Below, piece after piece: positions 1-11,183 of a DNA stretch of 64,000 nt (positions within the stretch are counted from its first letter, which is position 1; each line of letters begins with the position of its first letter). The DNA is from Siphonodentalium dalli (lineage: Eukaryota > Mollusca > Scaphopoda > Gadilida > Siphonodentaliidae), in the NCBI GenBank assembly GCA_032622095.1, contig CP136069.1, positions 107,474,278-107,538,277 of the forward strand. The letters run 5' to 3'. The notes below the pieces were generated by a model that was not told the DNA's origin, made no database searches, and saw nothing but the letters and a program-made list of their open reading frames with translations. The position numbers and the translations under genes are program-made.

Positions 1-551
1 ATAAAATAATCAAAAGACCATAACTCCATTAAAATATATCGGATCAAACCCATATTCGAACTCGATCTGTATTTTGAGTTGAGAAACTCACATACAAAAT
101 TTGGTTCCTATCAGTTGAAAAATTGTAGATTTATTGAAACATGCATGAATTCTATGTCAAAGGGCCATAACTCCATTAAAAAATATCGGATCAAACCCAT
201 ATTCGAACTCGATATGTATTTTGGACTGAGCAACTCACATACCAAATTTGGTTCCGATCAGATAAAAATTGTTTGAGAAATGACAGCATGCGTGAATTCA
301 AAGTCGAAAAAGGGCCATAACTCCGTAAAAAAAACTCAGATCGAACCCATATTTGAACTCGATCTTTATTTGGTGCTGAGAAACCCATAAACAAAATTTG
401 GTTTCGATCGGATAGAAAATTATTGAGTTATCGCACCATGCGTAAAGTGTCTACGGACAGACAGACAGACAGACGGACGGACGGACGGACGACGAGTGGT
501 CAATCCGGACGTCGATATTATGTTTACCATACTATGGTATGGGTAAACATA
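1..551 (+). mobile_element. Pearl/HINE-like element, family C, 3' part
   Basis: The block holds about three diverged monomers of roughly 120-170 bp, each with a GGCCATAACTCC-like start, CGGATCAAACCCATATTCGA and TACCAAATTTGGTT. An ACAG/ACGG microsatellite (about 460-490), the words GACGAGTGGTCAATCCGGAC and a terminal palindrome TGTTTACCATAC / GTATGGGTAAACA (about 522-551) follow. Order and content match bivalve pearl/HINE elements. Its 5' end lies outside the window. The same element ends at 35918 and 41410. No protein is encoded. Confidence 0.75.
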
Positions 552-980
552 AAAACAAAAATTGGGCAAGAAATTAATATCAATTAAAAAAAAAAAAAAT
601 TTGAAAAAAAACAAAACATTTTTGCTTTTTGTTTAGTTTGTTAAATTAAGCAAGTAGTTCAATCTAGGGCTTCTCAATATGATCAAAAATATTATCGATA
701 CGATATCCAAATTATTATCGCGATATGGGTATATATCGATAATCTAAAGTTTTGAATTCCAAACTAATGTAATTTTAAATTGTATGCTTTCATGAAAAGC
801 CGCGAACGAGCGTTAGCAGTTTGCGTATTTTCGTTGTATACATAACATTTCCATGTTAGTTCCTGTTGTAATTGAAAGTAAGAACTAAACGATAAGTTTA
901 CGTAATATAGTAATGTTTATTGAATTAACACAGCATTTGAATGAAAGAACATACAGGTAAAACAATAATAACAAAAGAGG

Positions 981-1328
981 CTAACAATGTGAAGGTGACT
1001 TGCACAGAGACATATTTACATGTTTGACGCTAAGAACGCGCTGAATAGCTCTTAAGTTGCGTCGACGTATCCAGCTGGTCGAGAAAGCAGATACTATCCC
1101 GCGGCAAATACTGAGCAATCTACTAACACGTTTGTCGTCTTTCATAGAGTTGTTAACAGCCAGATTCAAATTGTGCCCGAAGCAGGAAAGGTGTTGCCAT
1201 CCGAGTATGTCAACAGCTTTGATAATGGTTGACCCATTGTCTGTTGTGATGCACGACAGCTGATCGGGGTTGAGACCCCACGTCCTTAAACAATCAGGCA
1301 ATACTTCCGCGATATTCTCGCTAATTTA
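981..1328 (-). pseudogene. hAT transposase fragment (ZBED-like)
   Basis: Read on the minus strand, this stretch gives the central part of a hAT transposase: a LSCITTDNGSTIIKAV block with the DDE-site aspartate context (TTDN), then LGWQHLSCFGHNLNLAVNN (the conserved C-x-H-LNL motif), then RGIVSAFSTSWIRRRNL. The order and spacing fit the RNase H-like core of ZBED/hAT transposases. Only about 115 codons remain of a protein normally 600 or more residues long. The BED finger, the catalytic C-terminal part and the dimerisation region are missing. The reading frame is cut on the right by the pearl-like array and degrades on the left after a CKSPSHC end. It is a dead relic of the element that encloses it. 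Confidence 0.85.
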
Positions 1329-1336
1329 ATGACAAT

Positions 1337-4300
1337 AAAGTGTCAATGACACTGTAGCTCAACTTGGAAAGGGAATAAATTTAATGTATTACAGTCAATG
1401 GAGCGATTAGGAATATGGAAAGTTGAATGTCTAATACTAGTTTATAGACATGAAGAGAAAAGTAAAATCCAAGATGGCTGCTGGCGGCCATGTTTTCGGC
1501 CGAATGACCCCAAAATGAGTCGTTCCCATCAACATGTCATCATTAACATCCATGACAAATTTTATGACGTTCAGACTAAAGGTACGACCTGTAGCCCGTG
1601 CTAAAAAATTTAGTCATACAAAGAGTAAAATCAAAGAGGGCTGCTGGCGGCCATGTTTTTTGTCCGAATTACCCCAAAATGACTCGTTCCCATCTACATT
1701 CCAATTTCAACAGCCATGACAAATTTTATGATGATCAGACTAAAGGTACGACCTGTAGCCCGTGCTAAAGGATTTAGTCATACAACGAGTAAAATCCAAG
1801 ATGGCTGCTGGCGACCATGTTTTTTGGCCAAATGACCCCAAAATTACTCGTTCCCATCTACATGTCAATATTAACATCCATGACAAATTTCATGATGATC
1901 AGACTAACAGTATGACCTGTGGCCCATGCTAATGGATTAAATTATTAAATCCAAGATGGCCACTGGCGGCCATGTTTTTTGTCCGAATGACCCCAAAATG
2001 ACTCGTTTCCATCTACATTCCAATTTCAACAGCCATGACAAATTTTATGATGATCAGACTAAAGATACGACCTGTAGCCCGTGCTAAAGGATTTAGTCAT
2101 ACAAAGAGTAAAATCAAAGATGGCTGCTGGTGGCCATGTTTTTTGGCCGAATGACCCCAAAATGACTCGTTCCCATCTACATGTCATTATTAACATTCTT
2201 GACAAATTTTATGATGATCAGACTAAAGATACAACCTGTAGCCCGTGCTAAAGGATTTAGTCATACAACGAGTAAAATCCAAGATGGCTGCTGGCGACCA
2301 TGTTTTTTGGCCTATTGACCCCAAACTTACTCGTTCCCATCTACATGTCATTGTTAACATCCATGACAAATTTTATGATGATCAGACTAAAGGTACGACC
2401 TGCAGCCCGTGCTAAAGAATTTAGTCATACAAAGAGTAAAATCCCAGATGGCTGCTGGCGGCCATGTTTTTTGGCCGAATGACCCCATAATTACTCGTTC
2501 CCATCTACATGTCAATATTATCATCCATGACAAATTTCATGATGATCAGACAAACAGTACGACCTGTGGCCCATGCTAATGGATTGAATTTTGAAATCCA
2601 AGATGGCCGCTGGCGGCCATGTTTTTTGTCCGAATGACACCAAAATGACTCGTTCCGATCTACATTCCAATTTCAACAGCCATGACAAATTTTATGATGA
2701 TCAGACTAAAGGTACGACCTGTAGCCCGTGCTAAAGAATTTAGTCATACAAAGAGTAAAATCAAAGATGCCTGCTGGCGGCCATATTTTCTGGCCGAATG
2801 ACCCCAAAATGACTCGTTCCTATCTACATGTCATTATTAACATTCGTGACAAATTTTATGATGATCAGACTAAAGGTACGACCTGCAGCCCGTGCGAAAG
2901 GATTTAGTCATACAAAGAGTAAAATCCAAGATGGCTGCTGGCGGCCATGTTTTTGGGCCAAATGACCCCAAAATTACTCGTTCCCATCTACATGTCAATA
3001 TTAACATCCATGACAAATTTGATGATGATCAGACTAAAGGTACGACCTGTAGCCCGTGCTAAAGAATTTAGTCATACAAAGAGTAAAATCCAAGATGGCT
3101 GCTGGCCGCCATGTTTTTTGGCCGAATGACCCCAAAATTACTCGTTCCCATCTACATGTCAATATTAACATCCATGACAAATTTCATGATGATCAGACGA
3201 ACAGTACGACCTGTGGCCCGTGCTAATGGATTAAATTTTGAAATCCAAGATGGCCGCTAGGCCATGTTTTTTGACCGAATGACCCCAAAATGACTCGTTC
3301 CCATCTACATTCCAATTTCAACAGCCATGACAAATTTTATGATGATCAGACTAAAGGTACGACCTGTAGCCCGTGCTAAAGGATTTAGTCATACAAAGAG
3401 TGAAATCAAAGATGCCTGCTGGTGGCCATGTTTTTTAGCCGAATGACCCCAAAATGACTCGTTCCCATCTACATGTCAATATTAACATCCATGACAAATT
3501 TGATGATGATCAGACTAAAGGTACGACCTGTAGCCCGTGCTAAAGAATTTAGTCATACAAAGAGTAAAATCCAAGATGGCTGCTGGCCGCCATGTTTTTT
3601 GGCCGAATGACCCCAAAATTACTCGTTCCCATCTACATGTCAATATTAACATCCATGACAAATTTCATGATGATCAGACAAACAGTACGACCTGTAGCCC
3701 GTGCTAATGGATTAAATTTTGAAATCCAAGATGGCCGCTGGCGGCCATGTTTTTTGTCCGAATGACCCCAAAATGACTCGTTCCCATCTACATTCCAATT
3801 TCAATAGCCATGACAAATTTTATGATGATCAGACTAAAGGTACGACCTGTAGCCCGTGCTAAAGGATTTAGTCATACAAAGAGTGAAATCAAAGATGCCT
3901 GCTGGCGGCCATGTTTTTTGGCCGAATGACCCCAAAATGACTCGTTCCCATCTACATGTCATTATTAACATTCTTGACAAATTTTATGATGATCAGACTA
4001 AAAGTAACACCTGTAGCCCGTGCTAAAGAATTTAGTCATACAAAGAGTAAAATCCAAGATGGCTGCTGGCGGCCATGTTTTTGGGCCAAATGACCCCAAA
4101 ATTACCCATCTACATGTCAATATTAACATCCATGACAAATTTCATGACGATCAGACAAACAGTACGCCCTGTAGCCCGTGCTAATGGATTGAATTTTGAA
4201 ATGCAAGATGGCCACTGGCGGCCATATTTTTTTACCGAATGACCCCAAAATTAATCATTCTGGTCTAAATGTTGATGTCAACAGCTATGACAAATTTCAT

Positions 4301-4421
4301 AATGATCCGACCAAAGGTACGACCTGTAGACTGCATTGTTGACGCCTTACGTACACATGCACACACACGGACGACAAAGCCATGGCAATAGCTCAAACTT
4401 TACAAAGTAAAGTTGAGCTAA
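1337..4421 (+). mobile_element. Pearl/HINE-like element, family A, copy 1 (18-monomer array)
   Basis: The 5' end has the hairpin AGTGTCAATGACACT then GTAGCTCAACTT. The 3' end has the hairpin AGCTCAAACTTTAC / GTAAAGTTGAGCT followed by AA. The 5' AGCTCAACTT is thus inverted at the 3' end. Between them lie about 18 tandem monomers of roughly 160 bp, each centred on AAGATGGC..GGCGGCCATG. A short ACAC/ACGG-rich stretch precedes the hairpin (about 4350-4375). Long open frames in the array are only repeated translations of the monomer. The element is inserted in the hAT-1 transposase remnant. Confidence 0.85.
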
Positions 4422-4928
4422 CAATGACTCTGCTTTAGGGACACGCCAACATCGAACTTATAACTTAAATGGCTTCACGCCAGATTATCCAAACGCAATA
4501 CAACCTGTGAAAACACTGCTTATATCACCACAACAGTGTTTAATCAACGAACTCAATTACTGAATGAGTAGCCTTCTTTTCACGTTAATTATTTGTAACG
4601 CCTTTAGCAATACAGCGGACTCTTTGTCTAGCCAGCCACCAATGCGGGTGACAGTCCCGGCTATTTGCACGTTATCACACTGTTGGCTAGAATGCGCCTA
4701 CATGAAACTTTTTGTTTTATTTAATTCAAATGTATTAAACTTTGGAAATATATCGTTGATGACGATAATTTAGTTTTGGGTCGATACGATAATTAAAAAA
4801 TATATCGACATTCGATAATATATCGATATACCGTGAAGCCCTAGTTCAATCTAAAAAAATAAATATTTTTTTTTAACAGTTGTGTCCCTGGCTCTGCCCC
4901 TATTTGACCCAGTGAACAAATCTGAACC

Positions 4929-6769
4929 TAACGGCCTGCGAATATTCGAGATTCGATTTGATGTCGATATCGGGCACCCGATTCAAGATCGACACCGATT
5001 CAGTCCGCTGATTCGGATATTTTCGAATCGTTGTTTTCTGCGTCTACAAACACGTGTCAAATGACCTGACCTCACAAAAATTGAAGTACAAGGTTGCCAA
5101 GTTACCCAACGTATGTAATTTTGCATGTATGCCGTTCAGAATAGACGTGCATTATGCAAATTAGGCCTATGTGCTTCGATCGCAACCCGTGACGGTGATC
5201 AATCGCCCCATATATTTGTAATCTGTATCGACACTATGTAAATGTAACTTCTACATGGTGCGTGCTCGCTAATTGTGGAACTCAATTGATCACATTATGT
5301 TTAGAACTTCAGATATCAAATTATTTAGATTATATGAGTAATATTCAATGTCAGCTGCCATTATGAGCAACAAAACATAAATTGGAATGAACAGAAACGG
5401 TGAGAAACATTAGAACAATCGGTCGATTACCTTCTTAAACGGATGTCGTCATGTGCGACCAGTTATCTGCGACACTGCTGGCCGAATTCCTATAAATTTC
5501 CTACTTTCAGTTTGTTTCCCCGGGAAATCGTGCGCGTTGCATCAAGTTTTGATACGTTGAATCTTGTTGATAACGTTTAACACTTGTAATTTAATTGTGT
5601 CTGTTTTCTGGAATCCCTCAGTGAAGACAACTGTTGTGAATATGTGATGTAGGTGTTTGGTGTTTGATCTATTGTGCATGGGGTGAACAGTTTAACAGAT
5701 AACTACCATTGGTAACGGACTACAACAATTATATACAAGTGCACCACTGGGCGGAGGTAACACCCCCGACTGTACAATCAGAGAAACTTTCTGGTTAAGC
5801 GCTATAAAAATGCCACATGTTGTTCTATATTAGCTTCAAATTTGGTCTGGTGCCACAAAAATAGAAGGAAAACTGAATTTTCTAATAAAAAAATGAATTT
5901 TTTAAGTCGAAAAAGGGTCATAACTCTCACAAAAATTATCCGATTGAACCAAAATTTTACCTTGACCTGTATTGCGATATTAGTAATACACACGGGTTTT
6001 GCAAATAAACGATCCAAAATCAAGTTATCATCTGGAAACCAAAAAAGTAGCAGAAAACCTGAATTTTCTAAGTCCAAAAAAGGGCGTAACTCTGGAAAAA
6101 ATGGGCGGACGAAACCACGGCTATGGGGAAATCTTGTCCCCCTGGCTGGTCTATTGGCATACCAAAGATCAACTGAATTGAATTAGCGAAACCAAAGTTA
6201 TGAGTTGAAACGTTCGTATGCCACAGAAAACTGAATTTTCTAAGTCCAAAAAGGGGCGAAAACTCTGAAACGTTCGTACGGACGGACGGAAGGCTCCACT
6301 ATATACCCCCAAATCTCCATCGGAGATCGGGGGCATAATAAGCTGAATGGTGTACACATGTCCGCTTGTAATCTTTATTATCTTTATTAAATAATGTAGA
6401 CAAGTGACTTCGATTCCATGGGGTTTGTTATATGTTGATTTAACTGTCTTTAAGTGTCTTACTGTCACTTCTTGTGTCATGTTTGTTATGACACAGTTAG
6501 ATAGAAATTCAATACAACGTATCCGAAATCCTCCATGAGACTGAGGGTGACTTGCCTATGTCATGATTTTCGTAAAAAAAAAACCCACAAGTTCCAACGG
6601 ATGTTTAAGGAGATTAACATTGTTATATATTATCTACTAAATTTTGCAGTTTTTTGTCATGAGATATCGAAATACACACTGGTAAACAATGTCAATCACT
6701 AGCTGATTCGATTTGATGTCGATACCAGGAAGGAGATTCGATGCAAAATCCCAGATTCGCAGATCCCTA
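4929..6769. mobile_element. hAT-like element (hAT-2), non-autonomous
   Basis: The left end begins TAACGGCCTGCGAATATTCG and the right end, on the other strand, begins TAGGGATCTGCGAATCTGGG; CTGCGAAT is shared at the same offset. Flanks are TCTGAACC (4921-4928) and TCTGATTC (6770-6777), an imperfect 8-bp duplication. They fall exactly where other family-B copies read AAATCTGAACCCCAGTCA without interruption. Subterminal DNA is rich in GATTCGA words, as in hAT-3. No transposase was seen, and the interior carries a family-E pearl-like insertion. Confidence 0.6.
5735..6340 (+). mobile_element. Pearl/HINE-like element, family E
   Basis: The start is ACAAGTGCACCACTGGG followed by AACACCCCC. Two or three degenerate monomers with CTAAGTCCAAAAAAGGGC and GTAACTCTG follow, then a short ACGG run (about 6276-6293). 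The 3' palindrome ATACCCCCAAATCTCC / GGAGATCGGGGGCATA ends near 6340. The layout is that of the other pearl-like elements with a different terminal hairpin. It has no coding capacity and lies inside hAT-2. Confidence 0.65.
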
Positions 6770-7327
6770 TCTGATTCCCAGTCACCCAAGGACCCTCCAT
6801 ACCAAATATAAGCTAAATCGGCTCAATGGTTCTTGAGAAGTCATTCTAAGAATTACTATGAAGGAATAGAGTTATGGCCCTGCTTTCGTAACTATTTGAC
6901 CAAGTGACCTCATTTGAACAAATCTGAATGTGAGTCACCTAGGGAACATCCACACCATATATGAACCCATTCAGTCTTATGGTTCCGAAGAAGATGTTTA
7001 AAGAATTGTTGACGGACGGATGGATGGACGGATGGATGGACGACGGATGAGGAGTGATGACTATAGCTCCACCAGAGACTTGGTCTCAGGTGAGCTAAAA
7101 AGCAAGCTTTCATGCAATTAATAATTCTATATTACTCATGAAAAGATATATTTAAATCACCAGATGCAAAGAGTTAGAAATTAAAATGGACAGTGCTTTT
7201 AATTTCTTTATGTAAATCGAAAAAAATGCAACTATGTATAACAAAAATATCTTTTGGAAAGAAGTGGGACAGTGTCCTAGCCCAATACAAAATCCTCTCT
7301 AATGATTGACTTCACATATGCATATCA

Positions 7328-7354
7328 TCTGAATGGGGGGGGGGGGGGGGGGGG
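7328..7354 (+). repeat. Poly-G run
   Basis: An uninterrupted G tract of about 20 bases lies directly upstream of the LINE endonuclease remnant. Its true length may be affected by sequencing. Confidence 0.8.
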
Positions 7355-7357
7355 TTT

Positions 7358-7673
7358 AAAACAGAATTGGCTTCTTTTTCATCTCAGTCACGAGGTGTGG
7401 CCATTTTATTCAGTCAAAATCTCGACTTCGAAATACACAACTCTATTAAAGATGTCTGGAAATTACATAATAATTGACGTAACTGTTGAGAAACTTAGGA
7501 TGACTATAGCTAATATATACGGCCCAAACGAAGATAACCCTGAGCTCTACAATAATTTGAAGGATAAGCTTCTTAAAGTCGGTAACACCCAAATAATAAT
7601 ATGTGGCGATTGGAATATGGTTCAGGACCAATCGATGGATACTTATAATTATAAACATATCAACAATCCATGA
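7358..7673 (+). pseudogene. LINE apurinic-like endonuclease fragment
   Basis: Translation gives the middle of a non-LTR retrotransposon endonuclease (exonuclease-endonuclease-phosphatase fold). One frame (7358 to about 7455) reads SRGVAILFSQNLDFEIH. After a one-base frameshift near 7455 the next frame reads SGNYIIIDVTVEKLRMTI, then ANIYGPNED and IIICGDWNMVQDQSMD. The N-Y-x-P-N loop (here NIYGPN) and the catalytic GDWN (usually GDFN) are recognisable. Such a domain would nick target DNA for target-primed reverse transcription. Only about 105 codons survive. The left side is lost at a poly-G tract and the right side is cut by Helitron-like DNA at about 7677. It may belong to the same LINE family as the reverse transcriptase at 52-56 kb, but the two do not overlap, so this is untested. 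Confidence 0.8.
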
Positions 7674-7676
7674 GCT

Positions 7677-7872
7677 AAATTTGGAGTGCCGTTTTTTGTG
7701 ACTGAGAGTGGAGAACGGGTGGTCTGAGCTTCTCCAAAACACGACGCCGACGGTGTCCGTGGGATTTTACCTTTGGATAGGAAGTTTGGTCTTGATCGGT
7801 CAACCCGTTTTCGATTCTATAAAGGACAGACAGACAGACAGACAAACAGAGGTCTTCAAAATATATATGAGA
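7677..7872 (-). mobile_element. Helitron-like fragment, 5' end
   Basis: On the minus strand the piece begins TCTCATATATATTTTGAAGA, the same 5' end seen at 24131, then a CTGT microsatellite. It also carries ACGGGTTGACCGATCAAGAC and TCTCCACTCTCAGTCACAAA. It breaks off into the LINE remnant without a 3' hairpin. With the next feature it forms a head-to-head inverted repeat. Confidence 0.65.
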
Positions 7873-8803
7873 TATAAATATATGTGTCCTCTATAGACTC
7901 TAAAACGGCTGGCTCGATTGAGTTCAAACTTCCCATCTAAGGGTAAAAACCCACGGGAATCGTCGTCGCGGCATTTGGAGAAGCTCAGACCACCCGTTCT
8001 CCACTCTCAGTCACAAAAAACGGCACTGCGGTGGTTAATCAAGTGATAATTTAATGAGCGTTTGTTTTTGACGCATCGCTATAAAAGAGCGCTTGTTTAC
8101 AATTCAACGCAACAGAGATATACGGAAACAGACGCAGTTGATTTACTATTCTTTGTGAATAGCTAGACTGCCATTTGTTCGAGTTGTTTTAGATCTACAA
8201 TTCAACGCAACAGAGATATACGGGAACAGACGCAGTTGATTTACAATTCTTTGTGAATAGCTAGACTGCCATTCGTTCGAGTTGTTTTAGATCAAACAAT
8301 ATTCTCTGTCGCACTCATATTTCGTCATGAACGAATCCACTGTAATCGACCTATTTTTAGAACGCAACACATGATACCAAACAAAATTACGTCGCGTTGG
8401 TGATGGGGTTCACGGCGGGGTTAATTGACTGTCCGCTCTTTCCAGGGACTATTGACCATCTCGTAAGGGTGGACAACCTGTCAGGGCTGCTCAATGGCCA
8501 CGGGCAGGTTAAAAAAAAATCATACCTCTTTTAGGGACGGGTATCATAATTTCTCTTGATTAAAAAGTCTGTCGTTCCTAGGAACGGGGAAGTTTAAGAC
8601 GGGTACCATGAATTAACTCGTTGAAAAACAAAGAATGCGTTGTCTGTCGTTCCTAGGAAGGGGGGGGGGGGATTTCATGGGGTCAATTTTTCCGCCAGAA
8701 CAGACACAATTACCTCATTGAAAAAAAAAATTTCAAAAAAAATAATTAAATATTAAATGTCATGTTTCTGACCAACCACGCCAGTGGCGGGCTAACCTGC
8801 TAG
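7873..8803 (+). mobile_element. Helitron-like element, 5'-truncated, with intact 3' end
   Basis: The 3' end shows the Helitron rule: a hairpin (GCCAGTGGCGGGC, stem CGCC/GGCG type), a short spacer TAACCTG and CTAG at 8800-8803. No Rep/helicase coding was found. The first 160 bases are the reverse complement of the preceding feature. Poly-G and two C-T-G-T-C-G-T-T-C-C direct repeats (about 8567 and 8645) lie in the second half. Confidence 0.65.
8094..8295 (+). repeat. Two-copy tandem duplication, about 100 bp each
   Basis: The block ACAATTCAACGCAACAGAGA ... GAGTTGTTTTAGATC occurs twice in a row (about 8099-8199 and 8200-8294) with only a few differences. It is a recent local duplication inside the Helitron-like element. 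Confidence 0.8.
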
Positions 8804-10382
8804 TCTATACTATATATTTTGAGACTTCGTATATATATATGTGTGTGTGTATGTATGTACTTCATAGAATCGAAAACGGTTCGCTCGATTGAGTTCAAAC
8901 TTCCCATCTAAATGTAAAATCCCACCGACACGACCGTGGTCGCGGTTTAGAGAAGCTCAGAGCACCCGTTCTCCAATCTCAAATCACCGCAAAGGCACGG
9001 CGTGGGTTAATCAAGTGATTATTTAATGAGCGTTTGTTTTTGACGCATCTCTATAAAGAACGTCTGTTTGCCATTCAACGTTATTTGCATCTGCAGAGAG
9101 ATATACGGAACATACATTAAATTTAAAAAACATTTGTTTCTGACCAACCCTGCGAGCACGGATGGCGCGCTTTGTTTTTACATTATATAGTTATATACCG
9201 AAATCATCCCAGATAATCACGAATATAGCATCAGATTTCTCCCCAGATATACCGTTATAAAGCTACTGGAATCTGCCAATCTACGGGAAATTCCAGGGAA
9301 TGCCGATTGAGCTCAAACTTGCTACCCACGGGAAGTGTCATATATATGAGTGTGTCCTTTATAGACTCGAACCGATTGAGCTCTAACTTGCTAAATAAGA
9401 AAATAGCCCCCAAGCCGTAAATACCAACAACAACGATATTACTAAATACACGTTTTCGGCAATGTGAGAGTTTTCGGGGAGCCGTGATGCCAACAACAAC
9501 GACCCGAAGCCCTGAATGCCAACAACAGATTCAATGCAATGTTATCTATTATGCAGAGAGATTTCACGACATTACGACGTCATTGGCCGGGAGTGCTTAA
9601 CGCAATAACGCTAAACGCTCCTTATATCTTCCATATTTGGGTTCGTTAACCCTTCGGCTTTCGCATACAGCTTTTGTTTACGTTATCGCTCGAAAGCTCG
9701 AAATGGAACTCGCTTCTGTGTGATTCTTACGTACTTAGTGCTTCCTAGGAACAATTTTCATCGGGTCAGTTTTTCCGCCCGAGGTGATCTTCACCTTGAA
9801 ACGGGTACCCACAAATGATATATATGTGTGTGTCCTTTATAGACTCGAACCGATTGAGCTCAAACTTGCTATTTTGAGAACTACGTAAATATATGTGTAT
9901 ATATATATGTGTATATTTGTCCTTTATAGACTCGAAAACGGCTGGACCGATTGAGACCAAACTTCCTATCTAAGGGTAAAAGCACACGGGAATGGTCGTC
10001 GCGGCATTTTCGAGACCGTGCGACATGACCTTCAAACCCATGACCTTGAACTCACATCTCGAGATCCGCTGAGCCGATTTCCACCCAATTTGGTGTGTGG
10101 GGGTAGTTTGAGGCGCTGAGCAATTTTGTCACATCTGGATGCCCGTGCGACATGACCTTGATCTTTCAAATGACCTTGAACACGTATCTCGGAATCCGCT
10201 GGGCCGATTTCCACCATTTTTGGGGTGTTAGTGTAGTTTGACCCGAGGAGTAACATGGACCCATCCGTTTGCCCGTGCGGCATGACCTTGACCTTCCAAT
10301 GACCTTGAACTCATATCTCGGGATCCGCTGAGCCGATTTCCAGTTTCTGACGATTGCCGCCAGTGGCGGGCTAACCTGCTAG
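8804..10382 (+). mobile_element. Helitron-like element, directly abutting the previous one
   Basis: It begins TCTATACTATATATTTTGAG at 8804, immediately after the CTAG of the preceding element. It ends with GCCGCCAGTGGCGGGC, TAACCTG and CTAG at 10379-10382, followed by a T. TC at the 5' end, a 3' hairpin and CTAG before T are the defining Helitron ends. The interior has AT-rich TATATGTG tracts and a minisatellite near the 3' end. No Rep/helicase ORF is visible, so it is non-autonomous. It may itself be composite, as a second copy of the subterminal words starts near 9830. Confidence 0.65.
10018..10345 (+). repeat. Minisatellite, about 120-bp unit, three copies
   Basis: Each unit carries GCCCGTGCGACATGACCTTG-like DNA, then ATCTCGGRATCCGCTGAGCC and GATTTCCACC. 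TGACCTTGA occurs five times. Related units occur at 25.6-26.2 kb inside another Helitron-like element. Confidence 0.75.
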
Positions 10383-10901
10383 TATAATATATTTACATAA
10401 ATATGGACAATGGAAAGCGTATTTCTTATATCATGACGAAAGTCCGTTTAATTAAATGCTCTTTAATAGCTTTCATTAAACTACATATATAGTCAGTCCC
10501 GAATTTATCATTCTTGCTTGAACGCAGCGATATACTGTGAAAAGACGAAGTGATGGGCCTAGATGTAAATTAACACTCTTTAGTTTAACCATATCGGGAA
10601 ATGACTCGTGTTGAACGCTCTTTAATTGTCTAAGACGATCAATTCAATGATTTATGTAATATAACTATCAAATATAACGTAGCGATTGTGTGTGGTGGCA
10701 AATAATTTCTTGATATAGTTGCTTTGATAGGTGTTTTGTGTGACATTGTGTTTATTTTTCGCCTTCTGTTGAAACCTAACGGTGCCAACATGAGCAGAAG
10801 GCTCATTGTGTATTCAAACTGCATTGTTCTTGGTTGATTTTTTTTTACAATCAAAAAGTCTATCATACTAGTCTCTCGTTTGGTCTGGTACGTCTTCGGC
10901 G

Positions 10902-11183
10902 ATGGCAGAATCGACTCCTTATGTTGGGGCCAGCAACTTTCAAGAGGACTTGTGCATCTTGTCCTTTCACAGCATGTGTCAATGTAATGTGGACACTAAG
11001 GAAAATCCATTGGTGAAAGTTATGGCAAAAGGATTGGAGACTTCGATTAACTTCTCTGATAAGCGATGATATAACCACTTAACTGAATATTTAAATGGAC
11101 AACAAATAACCACACCCATTGGTAAGGTATTGGTCCATAAAGACTGTAGGCGTGATTTCACTGATAGGAAAAGAACTTTCTGA
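10902..11183 (+). pseudogene. Cys-rich N-terminal domain of an unidentified transposon-type protein
   Basis: From the ATG at 10902, one frame runs 55 codons to a TGA (11067-11069) and continues in the same frame for 37 more codons to 11183. It shows EDLCILSFHSMCQCN, then VKVMAKGLETSINFS, then GKVLVHKDCRRDFTDRKRTF. This Cys-x-x-(x)-Cys, KGL and VHKDCRR arrangement resembles the N-terminal zinc-binding region of a poorly named protein family that is abundant in cnidarian and mollusc genomes and usually travels with transposons; I infer membership from memory of the pattern only. Downstream DNA (to about 11280) continues with a basic KKMRSNKKKTVSLWKGC segment. The in-frame stop and missing remainder make it a pseudogene. 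Function unknown. Confidence 0.5.

Larger units (their letters stand above)
665..4843. mobile_element. hAT-type DNA transposon (hAT-1), non-autonomous, with nested element
   Basis: The ends read TAGGGCTTCTC at 665 and, on the other strand, TAGGGCTTCAC at 4843. They are flanked by a perfect 8-bp direct repeat GTTCAATC at 657-664 and 4844-4851. An 8-bp target duplication with TAGGG-type ends is the hAT signature, and a hAT transposase fragment lies inside. Both subterminal regions are rich in ATCGATA words. About 3.1 kb of the interior is a later pearl-like insertion; without it the element is about 1.1 kb. It sits in a family-B pearl-like element. Confidence 0.85.
632..7098 (+). mobile_element. 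Pearl/HINE-like element, family B, split by two hAT insertions
   Basis: Pieces of one family-B element are visible at about 632-664, 4852-4928 and 6770-7098. The middle piece has TGACCCAGTGAACAAATCTG. The last piece has GACCAAGTGACCTCATTTGA, the ACGG/ATGG microsatellite (about 7012-7045) and the 3' palindrome around GAGACTTGGTCTC, ending GGTGAGCTAA at 7098. Other copies (17.6, 26.7 and 63.7 kb) show these segments contiguous, so the two intervening blocks are insertions. The exact 5' end is not defined. No coding sequence. Confidence 0.65.

Noticed and set aside
1057-1263. Plus-strand frame over the hAT fragment
   Set aside because: It is the antisense of a clearly recognisable transposase segment.
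1398-4240. Repeated open frames reading KIQDGCWRPC and SLLTSMTNFMMIRLKVRPVARAKEF along the family-A arrays (also at 22566-23153, 27666-27872, 45484-45672)
   Set aside because: They are the same frame of a tandem monomer seen again and again, with no start context, no domain and stops in most units.
1337-4421. Regularly spaced repeats that could suggest a CRISPR array
   Set aside because: The whole 160-bp unit is repeated, with no unique spacers, and the genome is animal.
4440-4700. Minus-strand stretch reading IAGTVTRIGGWLDKESAVLL in the right half of hAT-1
   Set aside because: Only about 45 codons, not recognisable as a BED finger or other hAT part; too weak to annotate.
8804-10382. Calling a Helitron Rep/helicase gene
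   Set aside because: Ends are Helitron-like, but no Rep HUH motif or helicase block is readable on either strand here or in the other Helitron-like copies.
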